DNA from: Chitinophagia bacterium
Lineage (GTDB): Bacteria; Bacteroidota; Bacteroidia; Chitinophagales; Chitinophagaceae
Assembly (NCBI GenBank): GCA_010027295.1
Contig: RGVM01000074.1
Span: 1 to 8,940 of the forward strand
Reading direction: 5' to 3'
Length of the DNA: 8,940 bases
Shown here piece after piece: positions 4,559 to 8,940 of this stretch (its first letter is position 1; each line of letters opens with the position of its first letter). Both the position numbers and the translations under genes were made by a program. The notes under the pieces are model-generated. The model was not told the DNA's origin. It saw nothing but the letters and a program-made list of their open reading frames with translations, and searched no databases.

Positions 4559-6391
4559 CTACTTGGGCTTCGTCTTCGACTGCAGCTTCTCGACACGTTT
4601 CTGCGTCTCCTGCATCTGTTCCAGGCGCTCCTGCCACTTCGACTTCTTCCTGGGCTTCTTACGATTCTCCTCCAGCTGGGCCATGATCTTGTCATGGTCG
4701 ATGATATAAGTCTGGATGACGAACTGCATCGCCAGGGTGATGACGTTTGACACCGTGTAGTACCAGGTGAGGGCCGAGGGCAGGCTGTTGAATATCCCGA
4801 GCAGCATGACCGGGAAGATATAGGGCATGTATTTCATGACGGGGTTGCCCTGGTCTGGCGTCATGCTCATGCTGTAAAGAGAAATGACAAGGCTTGTGAC
4901 CACCGAAAGGATCGTGAACAGACTCAGGTGGTTGCCGATGAAGGGGATCTCCATGCCCCAGGTCACGATGCTGTCATAGGCCGAGAGGTCCTTGGACCAC
5001 CAGAACGACTCTCCCCGAAGGGAGATGTTGGAATTGAAGAAGCTGTACAGGGCAAAAAAGATGGGGATCTGCAGTAGGGCGGGGATGCATCCTCCCAGGG
5101 GGTTGACGCCGGCGCTGCGGAAGAGCTTCATCTGCTCCATGCTGAAGGCCTGCTGGTCGTCGCCCAGCTTCTGGCGGAGGGCGTCCAGTTCGGGCTTGAG
5201 GGCCTTCATCTTGGCACCGCTCAGATAGCTGGTGTAGACGAGCGGGGAGGTCAGCAGTCGGATGAAGATGGTGAGCAGCGCAATCATCAGGCCGTAGCTG
5301 GAAACAAGGCTCTGTATGAGGCTGAAGAAGGGCAAGATGATCCAGCGGTTGATATATTTTACAAAGGCGTAGAAGCCCTGTCCGAGATTCACCAGGTCTT
5401 CCAGGCCGACGCCGTAGGACTTGAGGACGGCGAAGTCGTTCGGGCCGTAATAGATACGGAAGGGGATGCCTGCCTTGGGCCCTGCGGCGATGGTGGCCTT
5501 GAGGTTCATCACCGTATTGGCCACGATGCGGCTGCTGTCGGGCGGGACGGTGCTGTTGGCCTCGACTTGGGAGAAGCCGTCCTTCGGGATGACCGTGGTG
5601 TTGAAGAACTTCTGCTTGAAGCCGACCCAGCGGGCGCCCTCCTCCATCTTCTCGCTGATGCCGCTGCCGAGGGAAATGTAGTCGTAGCCGTCGGCAAGCA
5701 TGACACCCAGCTGTGTCTCGAGCTTCTCGCTCTTGATGTCACGCTCCTGCTGGCGGGCCTGAAGCTGCCATAGGAAGTCGACCTGGTTGCTACTGAAGAG
5801 CCTGTCGGCACCCTGCAGGTCCATATTGAAGTCGACCATGTAGTCGCCCGGCCTGAGGGTGAAGCTGTGAGTGACGGAACGGCCGGAGCTATCGGACAGG
5901 GTGTACCGTATGCTCTGGCTGCCATCAGCATTCCGGACGGTCTTGCCGCCGGAGAAATAGAGGTCGGCACTCTGGACGGTACTGCCCCGGCCTGTCTGGA
6001 TGGCGTAGGAGAACCTGTCGAAGGCACTATCGAGGAGCCGTACGGGGGTGCTGTCCTGTGCCGTGTATTTCAGGAGTTCTACCCGGTCGGGCTGGCCACC
6101 CTTGTTGGAGAATCTTATCCTGAGGACGTCGGTCTCTATCGTCGTGGTCTGCAAGGCTGCGGCGCCCTGCTGGATAAGGCTCCCCGGGGCGGCGCTGTCG
6201 GCGACGGTAGTACGGCTTTGGAGCGAGGGCGTGTCGGCGCTGTCCCTGCGAATAGGCTCCAGTCTGGAGAGTGAATCCTTGACGGCAGCCTGTATCCGCT
6301 CGTATTCGAGTTGCGACTGCCGGGTGAAGTAGAAATATCCGAAGAACAACAGGGCGAGCAGCACGAAGCCAATCACCGAATTCCTGTCCAT
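4559..6391 (-). CDS. yidC: Membrane protein insertase YidC
   Basis: Inserts and folds inner-membrane proteins, alone or with SecYEG. At 610 residues it has the Gram-negative plan: an N-terminal membrane anchor (VIGFVLLALLFFGYFYF, 6-22), a Ser/Thr-rich linker, a periplasmic beta domain (about 85-325, with GARWVGFKQKFF at 252-263), then the Oxa1-type core. The core includes a membrane segment ending IFIRLLTSPL (375-384), where Arg378 is the conserved hydrophilic-groove arginine; the cytoplasmic helical hairpin AKMKALKPELDALRQKLGDD (393-412); VNPLGGCIPALLQIPIFFALY (429-449); and later segments around 488-507, 523-535 and 541-562. The tail (about 575-610) is strongly basic, likely coiled, and suited to ribosome contact. 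ATG 6391 is chosen because MDRNSVIGF is the usual Bacteroidetes start; ATG 6397 adds two residues. It lies about 60 bp after pyrG with its own -7 box between them. Confidence 0.97.
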   Translation of the reverse strand: MDRNSVIGFVLLALLFFGYFYFTRQSQLEYERIQAAVKDSLSRLEPIRRDSADTPSLQSRTTVADSAAPGSLIQQGAAALQTTTIETDVLRIRFSNKGGQPDRVELLKYTAQDSTPVRLLDSAFDRFSYAIQTGRGSTVQSADLYFSGGKTVRNADGSQSIRYTLSDSSGRSVTHSFTLRPGDYMVDFNMDLQGADRLFSSNQVDFLWQLQARQQERDIKSEKLETQLGVMLADGYDYISLGSGISEKMEEGARWVGFKQKFFNTTVIPKDGFSQVEANSTVPPDSSRIVANTVMNLKATIAAGPKAGIPFRIYYGPNDFAVLKSYGVGLEDLVNLGQGFYAFVKYINRWIILPFFSLIQSLVSSYGLMIALLTIFIRLLTSPLVYTSYLSGAKMKALKPELDALRQKLGDDQQAFSMEQMKLFRSAGVNPLGGCIPALLQIPIFFALYSFFNSNISLRGESFWWSKDLSAYDSIVTWGMEIPFIGNHLSLFTILSVVTSLVISLYSMSMTPDQGNPVMKYMPYIFPVMLLGIFNSLPSALTWYYTVSNVITLAMQFVIQTYIIDHDKIMAQLEENRKKPRKKSKWQERLEQMQETQKRVEKLQSKTKPK

Positions 6392-6414
6392 CTGCATAGT
6401 GGGGAATTGAGCGG

Positions 6415-6422
6415 CAAAGGTA
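6415..6422 (-). promoter_or_regulatory. -7 promoter element TACCTTTG for yidC
   Basis: Read on the minus strand, 6422 to 6415 is TACCTTTG, an exact TAnnTTTG match and the same octamer as the element at 3431-3438. It lies in the short pyrG to yidC gap, 24 bases before the yidC ATG, so the leader would be about 12-18 bases. No TTTG -33 box is visible about 20 bases upstream. It suggests that yidC can be transcribed independently of pyrG. Confidence 0.55.
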
Positions 6423-6451
6423 TGTAAGCGGGGTGACTTTGGCGAGGCGCC

Positions 6452-8296
<1,845 letters not shown>

Positions 8297-8940
8297 TCAG
8301 TGACCAATCTTCTCGTAGCTCGCCGTGATGCCCTTGATCAGGGATGAACTGAAGCCGCGGTGCTCCATCTCGTTGAGGCCGGCGATGGTGCAACCCCTGG
8401 GCGTGGTGACCTTGTCGATCTCCTGCTCAGGGTGGCGTCCCGTTCGAATGAGCAGTTCGGCAGCGCCTTTGACGGTCTGTGCGGCAATGAGCGTAGCGGT
8501 GTTTGCGTCGAACCCGATCTCGATGCCGCCCTGGATGCTCGCCCGTATATAGCGAAGTGCATAGGCGATGCCGCACGCTCCCAGCACGGTGGCCGCGTCC
8601 ATGAGTCGTTCGTCGATACGGACGACCCTCCCGAGCTGACTGAACAGCTGTTCCATGTACTCAGACTGCTCCGGCGCCACTCCCTCGGAGGCGCATAGGC
8701 ATGTCATGCTCTCCCGAATGGCGATGGCGGTGTTGGGCATGGCGCGCACCATCGGGAAGGTAGCCCCCAGGATCTCGCCCATCTCGGAGAGCGTCACACC
8801 GGTGACGACGGAGCACAGCACATGCCGCGACGGGTCGAGCACAGGCTTGAGCTGTAAGAGTACCTCGCGCAGCTGGTAGGGCTTCACGGCCAGGAGCACC
8901 ACGTCGGCAAAGCGAACGGCCTCGGGATTGTCATCCCCGA
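8297..8940 (-). CDS. proC: Pyrroline-5-carboxylate reductase ProC, N-terminus outside the window
   Basis: Catalyses the last step of proline synthesis, reducing pyrroline-5-carboxylate with NAD(P)H in the cytoplasm. The visible part has 213 residues and lacks roughly the first 55, including the dinucleotide-binding glycine loop. Numbering from the first visible residue: LLAVKPYQL (15-23) closing the Rossmann fold; VRAMPNTAIAIRESMT (64-79), the family MPN segment; then the helical dimerisation domain with LGACGIAYALRYIRASIQGG (119-138), IEIGFDANTATLIAAQTVKG (139-158), and the P5CR signature IDKVTTPRGCTIAGLNEMEH (174-193). It ends GITASYEKIGH. GACGIAYA stands where many proteobacterial members have GSGPAY. 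The window cuts the gene; nothing suggests it is broken. It is co-oriented with pyrG but separated by 198 bp, so a shared transcript is uncertain. Confidence 0.96.
   Translation of the reverse strand, partial: GDDNPEAVRFADVVLLAVKPYQLREVLLQLKPVLDPSRHVLCSVVTGVTLSEMGEILGATFPMVRAMPNTAIAIRESMTCLCASEGVAPEQSEYMEQLFSQLGRVVRIDERLMDAATVLGACGIAYALRYIRASIQGGIEIGFDANTATLIAAQTVKGAAELLIRTGRHPEQEIDKVTTPRGCTIAGLNEMEHRGFSSSLIKGITASYEKIGH

Overview
This window looks like ordinary chromosomal DNA from a member of the Bacteroidota, most likely the order Bacteroidales. Three things point there: a YidC that starts MDRNSVIGF and has a very long periplasmic domain and a lysine-rich tail; copies of the Bacteroidetes -7 promoter element TAnnTTTG; and a ComA-like protein encoded next to a TPR protein. 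The base composition is fairly GC-rich and the third codon positions are mostly G or C. That would fit a GC-rich genus such as Alistipes, but this is only a guess. I see no mobile element, CRISPR array, tRNA, rRNA or sign of recent transfer.

Layout from left to right. The tail of an unrecognised plus-strand gene (1-218) converges on a minus-strand three-gene operon, read in the order TPR protein (3221-1800), ComA/phosphosulfolactate-synthase-like enzyme (1738-968), AroE shikimate dehydrogenase (971-228). The last two overlap by 4 bp (ATGA). An AT-rich divergent promoter region (3222-3468) follows and is the most structured non-coding DNA here. It holds four GAA/TTC dyads with centres about 29 bp apart, a perfect 9-bp tandem direct repeat, and a consensus -7 box. 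It drives a small exported protein on the plus strand (3469-3807). That gene converges on a minus-strand periplasmic GLPGLI/DUF4412-like protein (3815-4480), with a hairpin lying across the two stop codons. Upstream on the minus strand come yidC (6391-4559), pyrG (8098-6452) and the C-terminal four fifths of proC (8940-8297, cut by the window edge).

Together the genes are mostly housekeeping: aromatic amino acid synthesis (AroE), proline synthesis (ProC), CTP synthesis (PyrG) and membrane protein insertion (YidC), plus two small exported proteins of unknown role. The one metabolic surprise is the ComA homologue. In methanogens this enzyme opens coenzyme M synthesis, which Bacteroidetes are not known to carry out. 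A role in making sulfonates such as sulfolactate or cysteate, possibly for sulfonolipids, is an inference. I did not find a clearly new multi-gene system. The best candidates for something undescribed are the TPR-ComA-AroE operon and the repeat-rich control region in front of it.
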